Origin: Phycisphaeraceae bacterium
GTDB taxonomy: Bacteria; Planctomycetota; Phycisphaerae; Phycisphaerales; UBA1924
NCBI GenBank assembly: GCA_020639135.1
Contig: JACKHE010000004.1
Coordinates: forward strand, 186,001-250,000
Direction of reading: 5' to 3'
Length of the DNA: 64,000 nt
Shown: positions 42,501 through 51,007 of the stretch, piece by piece
How positions within the stretch are numbered: position 1 is the first letter of the stretch
Layout of the letters: every line of letters starts with the position of its first letter
Program-made: the position numbers and the translations under genes
The notes under the pieces: generated by a model
Database searches by the model: none
What the model was told of the DNA's origin: nothing
What the model saw: the letters and a program-made list of their open reading frames with translations, nothing else

Positions 42501-44195
42501 ATCCATCGAGACCGCGGCGAGCGGGCCCTGCGGGATGTCGGGCGCCTGGCCGGGAGCGACACCGGGAGCGACGCCGAAGGGGCCGGTCGGGAAGATCTTG
42601 GCGAAGCCGTCCTCGAGGTCGTCCGAGCCGTCCAGCGGGGTGCCGGAGCCGTCGTCGCCGGGCATGGCGTCAACGAGCGCGGTGGTCTCGGAGTCCTTCA
42701 GCCAGATGGAGACCTCGTTGGTCGCCAGGCGGTAGGAGAGCGTGAACCACTCGCCGGTCTTGATCTCGATGCCCTGGTTCATGAGGATCGGATCGGGGGC
42801 GGTGCCGTAGAACTGACCGATGGTGAAGACGCCGGGCAGGTTGCCCAGGAAGATGAAGTGGTTGATGAAGCCATCGCCACCGGTGGAGTACTTCAGGAAG
42901 TCCGCGGTCAGGGACGGGGCATAGCCGCCCATGAAGGTGCGCGTGACGGTGAAGCCCTCAACGCTGGAGGTGGTGTCCACCCACTGGAACGTGTCGATCG
43001 TCGTGAGGAAGCAATCGACGTTCATGATGAGCGGGTTGCCGAGGGTCGGGGCGAACAGCGGGAACGTCGTGCGGGCGCCGAAGAAGCAGCACGCGTTCTC
43101 GATGATGCTCGTCTCGGCGCGGGAGTCCGCCAGCACGGCCTCGGAGCCGTAGCCGGAGCAGGTGTCCGCGTTGACGGCGGCCTTGAAGTCGGCGCCGGCG
43201 CCGGGGCCCGACGCGTTGGTCAGGGTCCAGTCACCGTAGATCTTCTCACCCGGAGCGCCGTCCACCTCGATCGCGAAGTGAGCGCAATCGGGGCAGCCGT
43301 CGGCGGGCATGGCGTCGTTGGTGTAGGCGCCGTTGAGGATCGCGATGACGTCGGTGGCCTGCGGGCCGTTGGTGATGGCGGCGCCGGAGAGCGGGAGGCC
43401 ATCGGGATCGGTGGTCTGCGCGACATCGACGGAGTAGAGGCAGAAGGGGCCGGAGGTGTCGCCGAACTCGCCGAGCAGGATGCCGAGGTCGGCGGTGTCA
43501 ACGACCATGTCGCCGTTGAGGTCGGCCGCGTTCATCCCCATGGCGCCGAAGGAGCCGAGGAGGATGCCGAGGTCGGCGGTGTCAACAACGCCGTCGTTGT
43601 TGAGATCGGAGACGAGCTGGCCGAGGTTGGCGTCCTCGGTGGCGTCAACGCCCTGCCAGCGGGGCAGGGGATCGAAGACGCCCATCTTGTCGGGGTCCAT
43701 CTGACCGGCGACGAAGAGGGAGGGGATGTACCAGCCCTGGGCGAAGTTCCACGGCTCGCCGGAGGGGTTGATCTGATCCTGCATGTTGACCTGGAAGCGG
43801 TCGAAGATCGGATCATCGGAGAGCGGGTACGAGCTGAAGTCGTCATCGAAGCTGGCGAACATCGCTGCAGCGCGGCTGTTGCTGCCGGGGGTCATGCTGC
43901 CGCCGAGGATGGCGTTGGGGCCGGGCTTGCCGACACCAGCGACCTTCCAGTCCGGCAGCGCATCGCTGAGGAGCACGTTGAAGGGCGAGATCTCGCCACG
44001 CTCGACGCGCTCCTTGAGGTCACGAACGACCGCGTCGCGCTGCACCGAGCCGGGCGCGCCGATCGCACGGTGCAGGGACTCGACAGAGCGGTCCCCGATC
44101 TGGTTGGCGGGCACAGTCGTGGACGACGTGATGTCCGCCTGGGTGGCTGCTGCGACGGCAAAGCCGCAGGCGCCAACAAGAATCCCAATTCTCAT
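39546..44195 (-). CDS. Giant secreted protein with paired dockerin-like repeats (larger paralogue)
   Basis: 1549 residues from the ATG at 44193-44195, with AGGAG eight bases upstream; the frame is open further but the chosen start opens a signal peptide (MRIGILVGACGFAVAAATQA). Two dockerin-like loops lie at 197-217 (DLNNDGVVDTADLGILLGSF) and 225-245 (DLNGDMVVDTADLGILLGEF). The overall order matches the 1243-residue paralogue, with an extra block of about 260 residues near residues 900-1165 (DNA about 40690-41480). Codons are strongly skewed to GTC, ATC, AAC and GGC and the gene has both a strong ribosome-binding site and a strong terminator, which together suggest high expression. Surface-layer or matrix function is possible but unproven. 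Confidence 0.88.
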   Translation of the reverse strand: MRIGILVGACGFAVAAATQADITSSTTVPANQIGDRSVESLHRAIGAPGSVQRDAVVRDLKERVERGEISPFNVLLSDALPDWKVAGVGKPGPNAILGGSMTPGSNSRAAAMFASFDDDFSSYPLSDDPIFDRFQVNMQDQINPSGEPWNFAQGWYIPSLFVAGQMDPDKMGVFDPLPRWQGVDATEDANLGQLVSDLNNDGVVDTADLGILLGSFGAMGMNAADLNGDMVVDTADLGILLGEFGDTSGPFCLYSVDVAQTTDPDGLPLSGAAITNGPQATDVIAILNGAYTNDAMPADGCPDCAHFAIEVDGAPGEKIYGDWTLTNASGPGAGADFKAAVNADTCSGYGSEAVLADSRAETSIIENACCFFGARTTFPLFAPTLGNPLIMNVDCFLTTIDTFQWVDTTSSVEGFTVTRTFMGGYAPSLTADFLKYSTGGDGFINHFIFLGNLPGVFTIGQFYGTAPDPILMNQGIEIKTGEWFTLSYRLATNEVSIWLKDSETTALVDAMPGDDGSGTPLDGSDDLEDGFAKIFPTGPFGVAPGVAPGQAPDIPQGPLAAVSMDTFRFLWAGDPTPAEVPGYEPHNMFYDNIHVEGLLFPTPDLPKFALNYLDNCETYFGGANLALQGGRWFDAQSSRAIIDDTFSASGDNAILQENITFDGQFRNEFNSGLPTAVADATNDWTFSVNISMSNSTEVRSIRLDDDVISQDPDTVVVARLLTGVENVNGLTILEAGGASRMHMRVKNPNFDPNTEESPTDVDRQTDLVATPNPKFINVPTTVRFEAADVNVFRSYSFNVDDAFNLTAMKGAAAITAYDSGLGEAQAVGYETAPGSGVLFNGGNFIATSNAITQVNFEAGNQQGTAFVGLSVDDVALNGFGPVIAAGPEYALPMYDDFSDYPVNQSINGQGDTPFVDGASLVDTNLCIEQGLQALNYSTSDLDDWCEYMIKSDAIGGIDPVNDWGLSDGDLVWVRQADCMGAVICKDLQCFTNPNRPSEFFPNAGLFDDPDTGTKAAIGVRLQFVTTRVAFDPPDTMGVCDTFDWDTYDPTNVFCKYSVDSIDDADPDTAGQQDIHVPSLPANNNYYNIIGGKIAVSDVIAVDQIFAVDTMTGVAPCPGVINVSNHFKVVDPCEFEILTGMWTYLGDGMGNDAAQPLDCSDVPHFNFVFDGFPRYQGAGINVVDDPSATGFGNCIKAINLAGFNETGSSFFIDLTSTWPTAYAINGGADCVFETDCYVTDNKSRYAIDLDGVNGTVTSIGLGGPDLDYVLGIGTGSPGSMPVPSDHFSLLEQNPSAGGPFGMGPDNWYYDTGVAINYNAWFRLRVTVHNAGVGMITYTADLDSSGMVGGDGTFETSLATNDGGEVGGPSTRTGRPITATANAINGMDTITGLDQGGTGTFLRDPITVHEDATLPGANTFPDDFCFYRIEDIDGISLGVAPAPCTGILELSTILGALKNVALPNWPDGANPEVCPESQGFIWHEVAMAGTPCTGDWIWLDPEVEGTLVDIPAVPGDVDTWATYLDIPAFTNPGQPSSWYFDNVSLTGSDTP

Positions 44196-44960
44196 TGCAA
44201 GGTCTCCTCGCAAACTGACACGCCGGAATGACGTGTCACATGTCCGTGCGGTTGCCCGCACCCGAGACAACTCCCCCCCCGCCAACAAGCGGACGGAGGT
44301 TGCCGAAAATTCGTCGAGTTGGATTCCCAGAGCAATCCACTGCAACCCGGATCGTCGTACTCCCCTAAGAGAGCAAGCCCGGACGATCCGAACGCGGCGC
44401 ATTGTTCAAGTCATCGTTCGACACACTCCTTCGAAAAAAGAAACGACACTCTCTCTCTGACTGCGACCGGCGCCGAGGGCCCCCAGGCTCCCGAATGCCG
44501 GCGTGATCGCCCGATGACAAACGACCACACAAGTGTTGCAGCGCGGCGGGTCGTCACGATCCGGGTTCGATTCTCGGTACAACAGTGAGCTTCGATCTGG
44601 ACCCGGTTCATCGATCTGGCGCCGGAACTGCCGACCAACGCAGGATGGACCTGGTCCGAAGATAGGGTCCATCATCTTGTGTTATCCCCCTTTGCAAGAG
44701 GATTTGCAAGCACATTTTCGGCAATTTCAGCGCCCGCCCGTGACATGTCCCGCTCAGGCAGCCAGAGATTCCATGGATTATCGGACTCCTTTGGTTTGCG
44801 ATTCGTTGGGTGATAACTTCGAGAACTGCCTCTGAGATCAGGGATTTCCCCCTGAAACGAGTGATTGAGATACCGGCGCAAGCCGGCCGGATCTGTCATC
44901 GCCCGAATCACGATGCGGGTTGAATCGGACCGACGCTTCCGGAGCACTTCAGACGCTCGG
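44196..44960. other. Intergenic region without a recognisable gene
   Basis: About 765 bp between the giant secreted protein and the lipoprotein gene, noticeably less GC-rich than the flanks. Short open frames on both strands show no protein-like composition. The leader and promoter of the minus-strand giant gene must lie at the left end. I saw no convincing tRNA, riboswitch or repeat; a stretch at 44534-44584 mimics a tRNA T arm but does not complete a tRNA. Confidence 0.6.
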
Positions 44961-47099
44961 TCATGGGTGCGAGGGACCCCGCGTGTCGCCCTCCGGATCC
45001 CGGGTCAGGATTTCATGCATCATCCCTTCGGATCCCGGCACGCCGACATCGTTCGCATCTCGTTCGGTCTGCTCCGGCTCCGGCGCATCATCGGACGACG
45101 CTTCCGGTGGGGCCGTCTCCAGATCAGCCTCCGGGAACCTCGTTCGGGCCTCGGCGATGATCTGCGGCGACAGCTCGAGCCCCAGGCGCTCGCTCCGCGA
45201 AGAGGCTGCTTTCCAGTCGAGCTCGCTGGCGCCTGACTGTGATGCCTCATCGAACCGGCCGAGGCAGATGAGGGCGCGCCGCTGCAGCGACTTGATGGAT
45301 TCCGGCAGCCTTCCGATCGACTCGGGATCGAGCAACCCGAACGCCTCGATCACCTCGGTGTCGTCGCCGGCGGCGTATCGGGCCTCGATCAGGGCACGAG
45401 TGAGGTGGAGCCCGGGGTCGCGGCGGATCACGTTCCGCTGGTCAGGATCGAAGAGGACGGATTCGATCACGGCGACGCGGGATTCCGCGGGGCCGATCGT
45501 GAGCAGCAACTCCTTCGGCGGCATAGCCTTGCGCAACCGCAACAGTCTGGCGTCCCGGAGTTCCGGGTCGATGGCGGGGATGCTGGCGAGGATCTGGTAC
45601 CCGGCGTTTGACGTCTCGTGCAGGCCGATCGCATCGGCGAGCAGGGGAAACAGCGTCGGGATTCTGCGAGTCGCCTCGGCGAGCCAATCCACGGCTTCGG
45701 GCCAGCGGACCAGGACGCCAGCCGCGGCCCGGCGGACGGCGGGCGCTGTCTCAGGGGTCAGCAGCGCGGCGATGTTCTGGCGATCCGAGAACTCTCCGAG
45801 CAACCCCCAGAGTTCGACCTTTCCCGGTGTCAGGTCGTCCGAGGCGATCGCCCGGAGATTCGCCAGAGCATGGTTCCAGATGCGGGGCTGGATCAGGCTG
45901 CCCGAGGTCACACCGCTGGCGAGCGTGCTCGCCGCCGCAGATGAGGCCGGTTCCAGCCCGCTGAGCCAGTCAATGCAGACGACCAAGTCGGATTCGATGG
46001 GTCGCCGGCGCAGGTATTCGAGCATGGCGGCTGCGGCGACGGGGTCGCTCTCACGCCGGATCGCTCTGCGGATGGCTTCGGTCGCCTCCGCCCCGGAGCC
46101 GAGGCGGAAGAGGAGGGAGGCCGCGGAAGCCCGGAGGGTCGGGATCGGGTCCTCCAGCCTGACCACGGCGGCCGCTTTGACCGAATCGTCGAGCCTCTGG
46201 GTGTTGAGCAGGGCGCGTTCGGCGAGCTCGAAGGCGAGCGCCCGGACGCCGGAGTCGCTGTCGGCCATCATCGTGGCGAGCAGGGCGGATCGCTGTTCCT
46301 GCGGGGTGAGGGCGTACGTCTTGCGGTGCAGTTCGATGATCCTGTCGTGCTGCTGCTGGAGTTCGCGGTTGAGTCGCCTGGCGCGTTCGGCCTGCGCGAC
46401 GGCCTGCATCGCCTCCCACTCTCTGGGGGGGAGCCACCGGGCCTCTTCCCACCATCCGACCCACGCCGCGGTGTCATCGCCCAGGTCGTCCCGGCCTGTC
46501 TGCTCGCGGAGCGTGGCGACGGCTTCTCGGAGGAGTCGTTTGGGCGCTGCGTCGAGGCTGAGGATGTTCACGACGACCGTGATCGCGGGCTTGGTCGGGA
46601 TCGTCGCGAGGCACCGGACCGCCATCGGGTCGGCGTCGATGCCGGCGGATTCGACCTTGTCGATGATCGCCGGGATGAGTTGTTCCGGCGGCGGGGCGCC
46701 GAGATCGACGATGGTCTGGAAGATCGCGGCATCGACAGCGGGATCGCCGGCGTCCAGGGCGGCTTTCAGGTCGTCAAATCGCTGTGATTCAAGCAGTTGA
46801 GAGACCGCGGCGCGGCGATCATCCGGCGTGGACTCCTGGCTGAGCAGGGCACGGGTCTCGGGGTTCCCCGGGTTTGCATGCGACTGTGTGGCGGGTTGCG
46901 CTGGTGATGGTGGCGGTTGTTGCAGCTCGCGGCGGGATTCGATGGTGGTCTGGCTCAGGGATTGTGTCGAGCACCCGGCGAGCGAGAGGACAGCGACCAC
47001 GATCATCCGGCAGGATGTTCTGGGCCGGGGATCGCCGGTTTGAGCGCCCCTGGTCGCGGGGGTTGTTTCGCGCTGTGGGATCCGCTGGAGGGGAATCAT
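44961..47099 (-). CDS. Lipoprotein with HEAT-like helical repeats
   Basis: 712 residues from the ATG at 47097-47099; a shorter start at 47006 would begin directly with MIVVAVLSLAGC. The lipobox LAGC (Cys43 from the longer start) follows a hydrophobic segment, so the protein is lipid-anchored. After a Gln/Pro-rich linker come HEAT/ARM-like helix pairs (AVSQLLESQRFDDLKAALDA; LLREAVATLREQTGRDD; SVKAAAVVRLEDPIPTLRAS; APAVRRAAAGVLVRWPEAVD). A stretch near 260-300 is coiled-coil-like (AQAERARRLNRELQQQHDRI). No enzyme motif is visible. It is divergent from the TPR gene at 47322 (222 bp between starts) and may share regulation with it. Confidence 0.78.
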   Translation of the reverse strand: MIPLQRIPQRETTPATRGAQTGDPRPRTSCRMIVVAVLSLAGCSTQSLSQTTIESRRELQQPPPSPAQPATQSHANPGNPETRALLSQESTPDDRRAAVSQLLESQRFDDLKAALDAGDPAVDAAIFQTIVDLGAPPPEQLIPAIIDKVESAGIDADPMAVRCLATIPTKPAITVVVNILSLDAAPKRLLREAVATLREQTGRDDLGDDTAAWVGWWEEARWLPPREWEAMQAVAQAERARRLNRELQQQHDRIIELHRKTYALTPQEQRSALLATMMADSDSGVRALAFELAERALLNTQRLDDSVKAAAVVRLEDPIPTLRASAASLLFRLGSGAEATEAIRRAIRRESDPVAAAAMLEYLRRRPIESDLVVCIDWLSGLEPASSAAASTLASGVTSGSLIQPRIWNHALANLRAIASDDLTPGKVELWGLLGEFSDRQNIAALLTPETAPAVRRAAAGVLVRWPEAVDWLAEATRRIPTLFPLLADAIGLHETSNAGYQILASIPAIDPELRDARLLRLRKAMPPKELLLTIGPAESRVAVIESVLFDPDQRNVIRRDPGLHLTRALIEARYAAGDDTEVIEAFGLLDPESIGRLPESIKSLQRRALICLGRFDEASQSGASELDWKAASSRSERLGLELSPQIIAEARTRFPEADLETAPPEASSDDAPEPEQTERDANDVGVPGSEGMMHEILTRDPEGDTRGPSHP

Positions 47100-47321
47100 C
47101 GCGGGGTCAACGGTGGGGCATCGACCGGGAAAGTTGCTGAAATCCCGGCGCCGATCTTGCACAAAAGAAACGTGTGGACGGCCTGTCGGCGCTCGCATCG
47201 CCTGTGGGTCGTGCCTTAGTATATGGATATCGTCGGCCAGATCGTCCGGCGGACTGCGGCCTGAGAAGGGATTCCGGGCCGGCCGCCGGCGCTGAGCCGC
47301 CTCTGGGATGAATCCGCCGCC

Positions 47322-48707
47322 ATGAACGACTGGTTCGAAGCCGAGGAACATGTCGAGCGAGCCCGCCAGCACTTCGAGGCCAACCGCTGGACGGAGGCCG
47401 AGGCGGAGCTGCGCGACGCGATCTCGATCGATCCCTACCGCTCGGAATGGCACTTCAACCTGGGGTTGACGCTGGAGGCGACGGGGCGGGACGCGGAGGC
47501 GCAGCGGTCGTTCCGCGCCGCGTACGACCTGGACTCGACCAATGACTCGACGCTCCTGGCGCTGGGGCTGAACGCGCTGCGGCTGGACGACCCCGCCTCG
47601 GCGATCCGCTGGTTCGAGGAGGCGGAACGGGTGCGGCCCGAGTGCCCGGATTCCTACGTGCACCGCATCGAGGCGTACGCGCGGCTCAACGACCACGAGC
47701 AGGCGGAGGTCATGTTCTACATGGCGATCCAGATGTCCGACGTGGACGAGGCGTGCGCGTACCTGAACATGGCGGAGTCGCTGCTGGACCGCAACGAGTG
47801 CGATCGCGCGATCTGGTGCCTGCGCACCGCGGCCAAGGCGGACCCGACGCTGCAGCGCGTGCACGCGCGGCTGGCCGAGGCGCACGCGACGCTGGGCCGG
47901 CTGGACCGGGCGCGGCAGCTGTACCTGCGCGAGCTGCGCAACAACCCCGGCGACATCGAGACGCTGCTGGACCTGGGATGCCTGCTGGTGGAGATGAACC
48001 GCCTCGGCGAGGCGGGCGAGAAGTTCCGCCGCGTGCTCGAGCTCGAGACGGACAACGCCGACGCGCACTTCTATCTGGGCGACCTCGCCGAGCGGCAGGG
48101 GCAGCGCGACAGCGCGATCGCCTCCCACCGGCTGGTGCTCCGGCTGGACCCGCAGCACTCGGCGGCGCGGCGCCGGCTGGCGGGGCTGCTCGCCAGGCGG
48201 GGCGACCTGCTCGACGCGCAGCGGCTGCTGCAGCGCGAGCTTCGCCTGCTGGATCACGACGCGGTGGCCTTCACCGACGCGGATCTGGAGGAGTTCGGCT
48301 CGCTGCTGCTCGACGCGCAGCTGCCCGACGACGCGATCCGGGCGCTGACGATCCTCATCGACCGCAGGCCGGATTCGGCCCGGGCGCTGCACACGCTGGC
48401 GGTTGCGTGCCTGTGCGCCGGGGACCTGAAGCAGGGGCGGAAGTGGTGCCACGCGGCGCTACGGATCGATCCGGAGTGCGTCCCGGCGATGCACAATCTG
48501 GCGCTGGCGCTGATGCGCGAGGGCAAGTGGGTCAAGGCGCGGCGCTGGGTGCGCAGGGCTCGTCGGATCGACGCGGACGACCCGTCGCTGCGCCGGCTCC
48601 GGGCCAAGATCTGGCTGCACGGCGCCGGGCAGACGCTGCGCGCGATCCGCGGCTGGTTCGGTCTGCTGTGGCGCCGGGCGCTTGTCGTCACGCGGCGCGC
48701 GGGCTGA
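47322..48707 (+). CDS. Tetratricopeptide repeat protein
   Basis: 461 residues made almost wholly of TPR units from residue 6 to about 430, for example ARQHFEANRWTEAEAELRDA, AIRWFEEAERVRPECPDSYV, ARLAEAHATLGRLDRARQLY and HNLALALMREGKWVKARRWV. There is no signal peptide, so it is cytoplasmic or membrane-associated. The C-terminus is a basic amphipathic helix (LRAIRGWFGLLWRRALVVTR) that could sit on a membrane. TPR solenoids are protein-interaction scaffolds. The partner is unknown; the HEAT-like lipoprotein is divergent from it. Confidence 0.9.
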   Translation: MNDWFEAEEHVERARQHFEANRWTEAEAELRDAISIDPYRSEWHFNLGLTLEATGRDAEAQRSFRAAYDLDSTNDSTLLALGLNALRLDDPASAIRWFEEAERVRPECPDSYVHRIEAYARLNDHEQAEVMFYMAIQMSDVDEACAYLNMAESLLDRNECDRAIWCLRTAAKADPTLQRVHARLAEAHATLGRLDRARQLYLRELRNNPGDIETLLDLGCLLVEMNRLGEAGEKFRRVLELETDNADAHFYLGDLAERQGQRDSAIASHRLVLRLDPQHSAARRRLAGLLARRGDLLDAQRLLQRELRLLDHDAVAFTDADLEEFGSLLLDAQLPDDAIRALTILIDRRPDSARALHTLAVACLCAGDLKQGRKWCHAALRIDPECVPAMHNLALALMREGKWVKARRWVRRARRIDADDPSLRRLRAKIWLHGAGQTLRAIRGWFGLLWRRALVVTRRAG

Positions 48708-48740
48708 GCGTCCGATCCGTTCCCAGGGTCGGCCCCGATC

Positions 48741-49730
48741 TCAACCCATGCTGGGCGAGGCGGCGACGCGCTCGCGGATCATGTCGATCATGCTGCGGAC
48801 CTCGTCGGCCATCCTCGTGTTGGGGAAGTCCTCGATGATGCGCTCGCCGACCTCAAGGGCCGCGGGCCAGGAGCGGTCCTGAACCGCGAGCTTGAAGCGG
48901 ACGCCGAGGTTGTCGCGGGCCTTGCCGATGACGCCGCGGGCGACCTCGCGGAAGGGCTCGGCCTCGTCGGAGCCGAGGTACTCGTCCATCTCCTTGAGGA
49001 GTTTCATGGCGAGCTCGATCTCCTCGCGCTCGGCGGCCTTGAGGAACTTGCGTTCGAGCTCGAGCTTGTAGCGGTTGCGCGAGTCTCGGACGCGCTCGAC
49101 GAGCCCGTCGGTGCGGGGCGAATCCGGGAACAGCCGGACGATCTTCTCCGCCTTGGCGTGGGCGGCGTCCCACTGGCGGTCGGCGATGTGCTCGTCGAGC
49201 TTCTCGATGAGCGACCGGACCGAGCGGTCGAGGGTCTGGGTGCGCGCCTGCTCGATGCGGGCGCGGAACTCCTCGGCGTCGAGGCGGTAGCCGAAGCGCT
49301 CGGCGAGCTCCTTGACGAGGGTCATCGCGGCGTCCCAGTCCTCGGCCTGGATGTCCTGCTCGATCGCCTGGCGGAGCAGGTTGCGCTCCTCGCGGCGGTG
49401 CAGGACGCGCTTGGCGGCCTCGGAGAGGCCGGCCTCGCGGCGCATGGACTCGATCGCGTCGGCCATCTTTTTGAGCTGCGCGCTGCGCTCGGTGCGCACC
49501 GAGATGGACTGCCGGGTCGATGCGGCGACCCACACGGGGAAGAGCGCGAAGGTGACGATCATGCCGATGAACGCCGCGCCGGCGAGCGAGGCGTCCTTGA
49601 CCATGACGACGACGCACGCGACGAGCAGCAGCACGTAGAGCAGGGCGAAGACGCCTCGGTAGTTCGGCGCTGGCTCGGCGCCGTTGGTCTCGTTCTGCGG
49701 GTCCTGCTGGCCGGGAGTCCGGTGGTCCAT
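48741..49730 (-). CDS. Membrane-anchored coiled-coil/helical protein of unknown function
   Basis: 329 residues from the ATG at 49728-49730. Two closely spaced transmembrane helices lie at about 25-70 (GVFALLYVLLLVACVVVMVK; AAFIGMIVTFALFPVWVAAS). They are followed by a long cytoplasmic helical region rich in Glu/Arg with coiled-coil and TPR-like spacing (QLKKMADAIESMRREAGLSE; IEKLDEHIADRQWDAAHAKA; KIVRLFPDSPRTDGLVERVR). The C-terminal third alternates helices with an outer-membrane-lipoprotein-like DFPNTRMADEVR motif. I do not recognise a family. The upstream cupin gene is on the same strand (65 bp apart) and the two may be co-transcribed. Confidence 0.78.
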   Translation of the reverse strand: MDHRTPGQQDPQNETNGAEPAPNYRGVFALLYVLLLVACVVVMVKDASLAGAAFIGMIVTFALFPVWVAASTRQSISVRTERSAQLKKMADAIESMRREAGLSEAAKRVLHRREERNLLRQAIEQDIQAEDWDAAMTLVKELAERFGYRLDAEEFRARIEQARTQTLDRSVRSLIEKLDEHIADRQWDAAHAKAEKIVRLFPDSPRTDGLVERVRDSRNRYKLELERKFLKAAEREEIELAMKLLKEMDEYLGSDEAEPFREVARGVIGKARDNLGVRFKLAVQDRSWPAALEVGERIIEDFPNTRMADEVRSMIDMIRERVAASPSMG

Positions 49731-49795
49731 CGGTGCGTCCTTCCTGGCGGCGCTGCGCCGGCTGCCGTTGCGCGCCGTTGTGTCACTCCGCGCGG

Positions 49796-50173
49796 TCAGC
49801 TCCCCGGGGTGTCGCCGCCGCAGTTGCGCTCGACCGGGACGAGGCAGATGAAGCGCAGCCCGCCGTCGCCGGGGTCGGCGGAGGCGACGAACTGGTGCTC
49901 CTGGTCGGCGGGGACATAGATCACGTCGCCCTGCCTGATGGGGTGATCGGCGCCCTCGAGGTGCACGGTCCCGGCGCCGCCCAGGATGAGCACCTCGTGC
50001 TCGTAGTCGTGGCTGTGCCTGGGTGAGTGCCCTCCCGGCGCGACGTGGAACTGTCGCATCGCGAAGTTGGGCGCGCCGTCGTCGCGGCCGATCATCATCG
50101 CCATGGAAACCTGCTCGGCGCCTGGCATGTCGATGGGCTGGGTCGGGGTCTCGTCGAGGTTGCGGATCAGCAC
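49796..50173 (-). CDS. Cupin-domain protein
   Basis: 125 residues forming one cupin beta-barrel. Motif 1 is GGHSPRHSHDYEHEVLILGG (His-x-His with the acidic partner) and motif 2 is GDVIYVPADQEHQF, so the usual metal ligands (two or three His and a Glu) are present. Small one-domain cupins of this type act as metal-dependent dioxygenases, isomerases or ligand-binding proteins, and nothing here identifies a substrate. It is divergent from the metallo-beta-lactamase-fold hydrolase at 50225 (51 bp), so both promoters share that gap. Confidence 0.9.
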   Translation of the reverse strand: MLIRNLDETPTQPIDMPGAEQVSMAMMIGRDDGAPNFAMRQFHVAPGGHSPRHSHDYEHEVLILGGAGTVHLEGADHPIRQGDVIYVPADQEHQFVASADPGDGGLRFICLVPVERNCGGDTPGS

Positions 50174-50224
50174 GGTCTGCCTCCTGGGGGTCGGTATAGT
50201 CTAACGTTTCGAGGGGCAGCAATC

Positions 50225-50896
50225 ATGCCGGATTCCGCACAAACCCCCATCGTCGAACGCTTTGTCCTCGGGCCCTTCGAGACCAACTGCTACGTGGTCT
50301 CGGCGCCGGGGTCGGATTCGTGCTGGATCGTGGACGCGGGGTACGGCCCCGATGCGATGATCGAGCGGATCCGGGAGCGGGGCCAGCGCGTCGGGGCGGT
50401 CGTGCTGACGCACGCACACGCCGATCACATCGCGGGGCTGGACGAGATCATCGGGGCGTTCCCGGGCGTCCCGGTCTTCCTGCATCCCAGCGAGCGCGCG
50501 TGGCTGCGGGACCCCGAGCTGAACCTGTCGGGTTTCGCGGGGACTCCACTGGTGTGCGACGCTGAAGCGACGGGCGAGCTGTCGGACGGGCAGGCGCTGG
50601 AGCTGCTGGGCGCGACGTGGCGCGTGCTGCACACGCCGGGGCACTCGCCGGGGGGCGTGACGCTCGTGCTGGAATCGGTCGGGGAATCCGGTGCGCATGT
50701 CGCGTTCGTGGGCGACACGCTCTTTGCGGGGTCGATCGGGCGTTCGGACTTTCCCACCAGCGACGAGGCGGCGCTGCACCGGTCCATCCGGGAGCGGCTG
50801 TACACGCTCGACGAGGACACGACGGCGCTGCCCGGGCACGGCCCCCCCACCACGATCGGCCGGGAGAAGCGCTCCAACCCGTTCGTCCGGTCCTGA
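50225..50896 (+). CDS. Metallo-beta-lactamase-fold hydrolase (glyoxalase II-like)
   Basis: 223 residues from the ATG at 50225, with GAGGGG nine bases upstream. The zinc-binding motif is THAHADH (H63, H65, D67, H68). The rest of the set follows: HTPGHSPGG, GDTLF and the C-terminal PGHGPPTTIGREKRSNPF. This is the pattern of the hydroxyacylglutathione-hydrolase-like thioesterases, which hydrolyse thioester or sulfane-sulfur substrates in the cytoplasm. No glutathione gene is adjacent, so the true substrate is unclear. The N-terminus lacks a signal peptide. Confidence 0.92.
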   Translation: MPDSAQTPIVERFVLGPFETNCYVVSAPGSDSCWIVDAGYGPDAMIERIRERGQRVGAVVLTHAHADHIAGLDEIIGAFPGVPVFLHPSERAWLRDPELNLSGFAGTPLVCDAEATGELSDGQALELLGATWRVLHTPGHSPGGVTLVLESVGESGAHVAFVGDTLFAGSIGRSDFPTSDEAALHRSIRERLYTLDEDTTALPGHGPPTTIGREKRSNPFVRS

Positions 50897-50918
50897 GCCC
50901 TACCCCGGGCGCCGCTTC

Positions 50919-50948
50919 TTGACCGCGGTTCGCCGCGGCGGATAAGAT
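50919..50948 (+). promoter_or_regulatory. Sigma-70-type promoter of the metal-import operon
   Basis: TTGACC (50919-50924) and TAAGAT (50943-50948) with 18-bp spacing, about 60 bp before the binding-protein gene. The expected transcription start (about 50955) is immediately in front of the palindromic operator at 50959-50974. Confidence 0.65.
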
Positions 50949-50958
50949 TCGGGCAAAA

Positions 50959-50974
50959 TGTAGCCGATGCTACA
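50959..50974. promoter_or_regulatory. Candidate MntR operator
   Basis: TGTAGC-CGAT-GCTACA is a perfect 6-bp inverted repeat with a 4-base centre, lying just downstream of the -10 element. Half-site and spacing resemble the E. coli MntR box (ATAGC, four bases, GCTAT). A repressor bound here would block initiation. The cognate regulator is likely the mntR gene at 55635-56066. Confidence 0.65.
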
Positions 50975-51007
50975 AATCAGAGCCCGGTGTCCGATCGAGA
51001 GTCAATC

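Noticed and set aside
39753..44231. Long plus-strand open frames of 844 and 605 codons opposite the giant secreted protein
   Set aside because: Composition is Gly/Val/Asp/Glu repetitive and mirrors the codon structure of the minus-strand gene, which has a signal peptide, dockerin-like loops, ribosome-binding site and terminator.
44534..44584. tRNA-like end: TGTTGCA and TACAACA flank a T-arm-like CCGGGTTCGATTCTCGG
   Set aside because: Only 51 nt long, with no D arm and no 5-bp anticodon stem; the acceptor arms have a mismatch. Probably a chance match or an eroded remnant.
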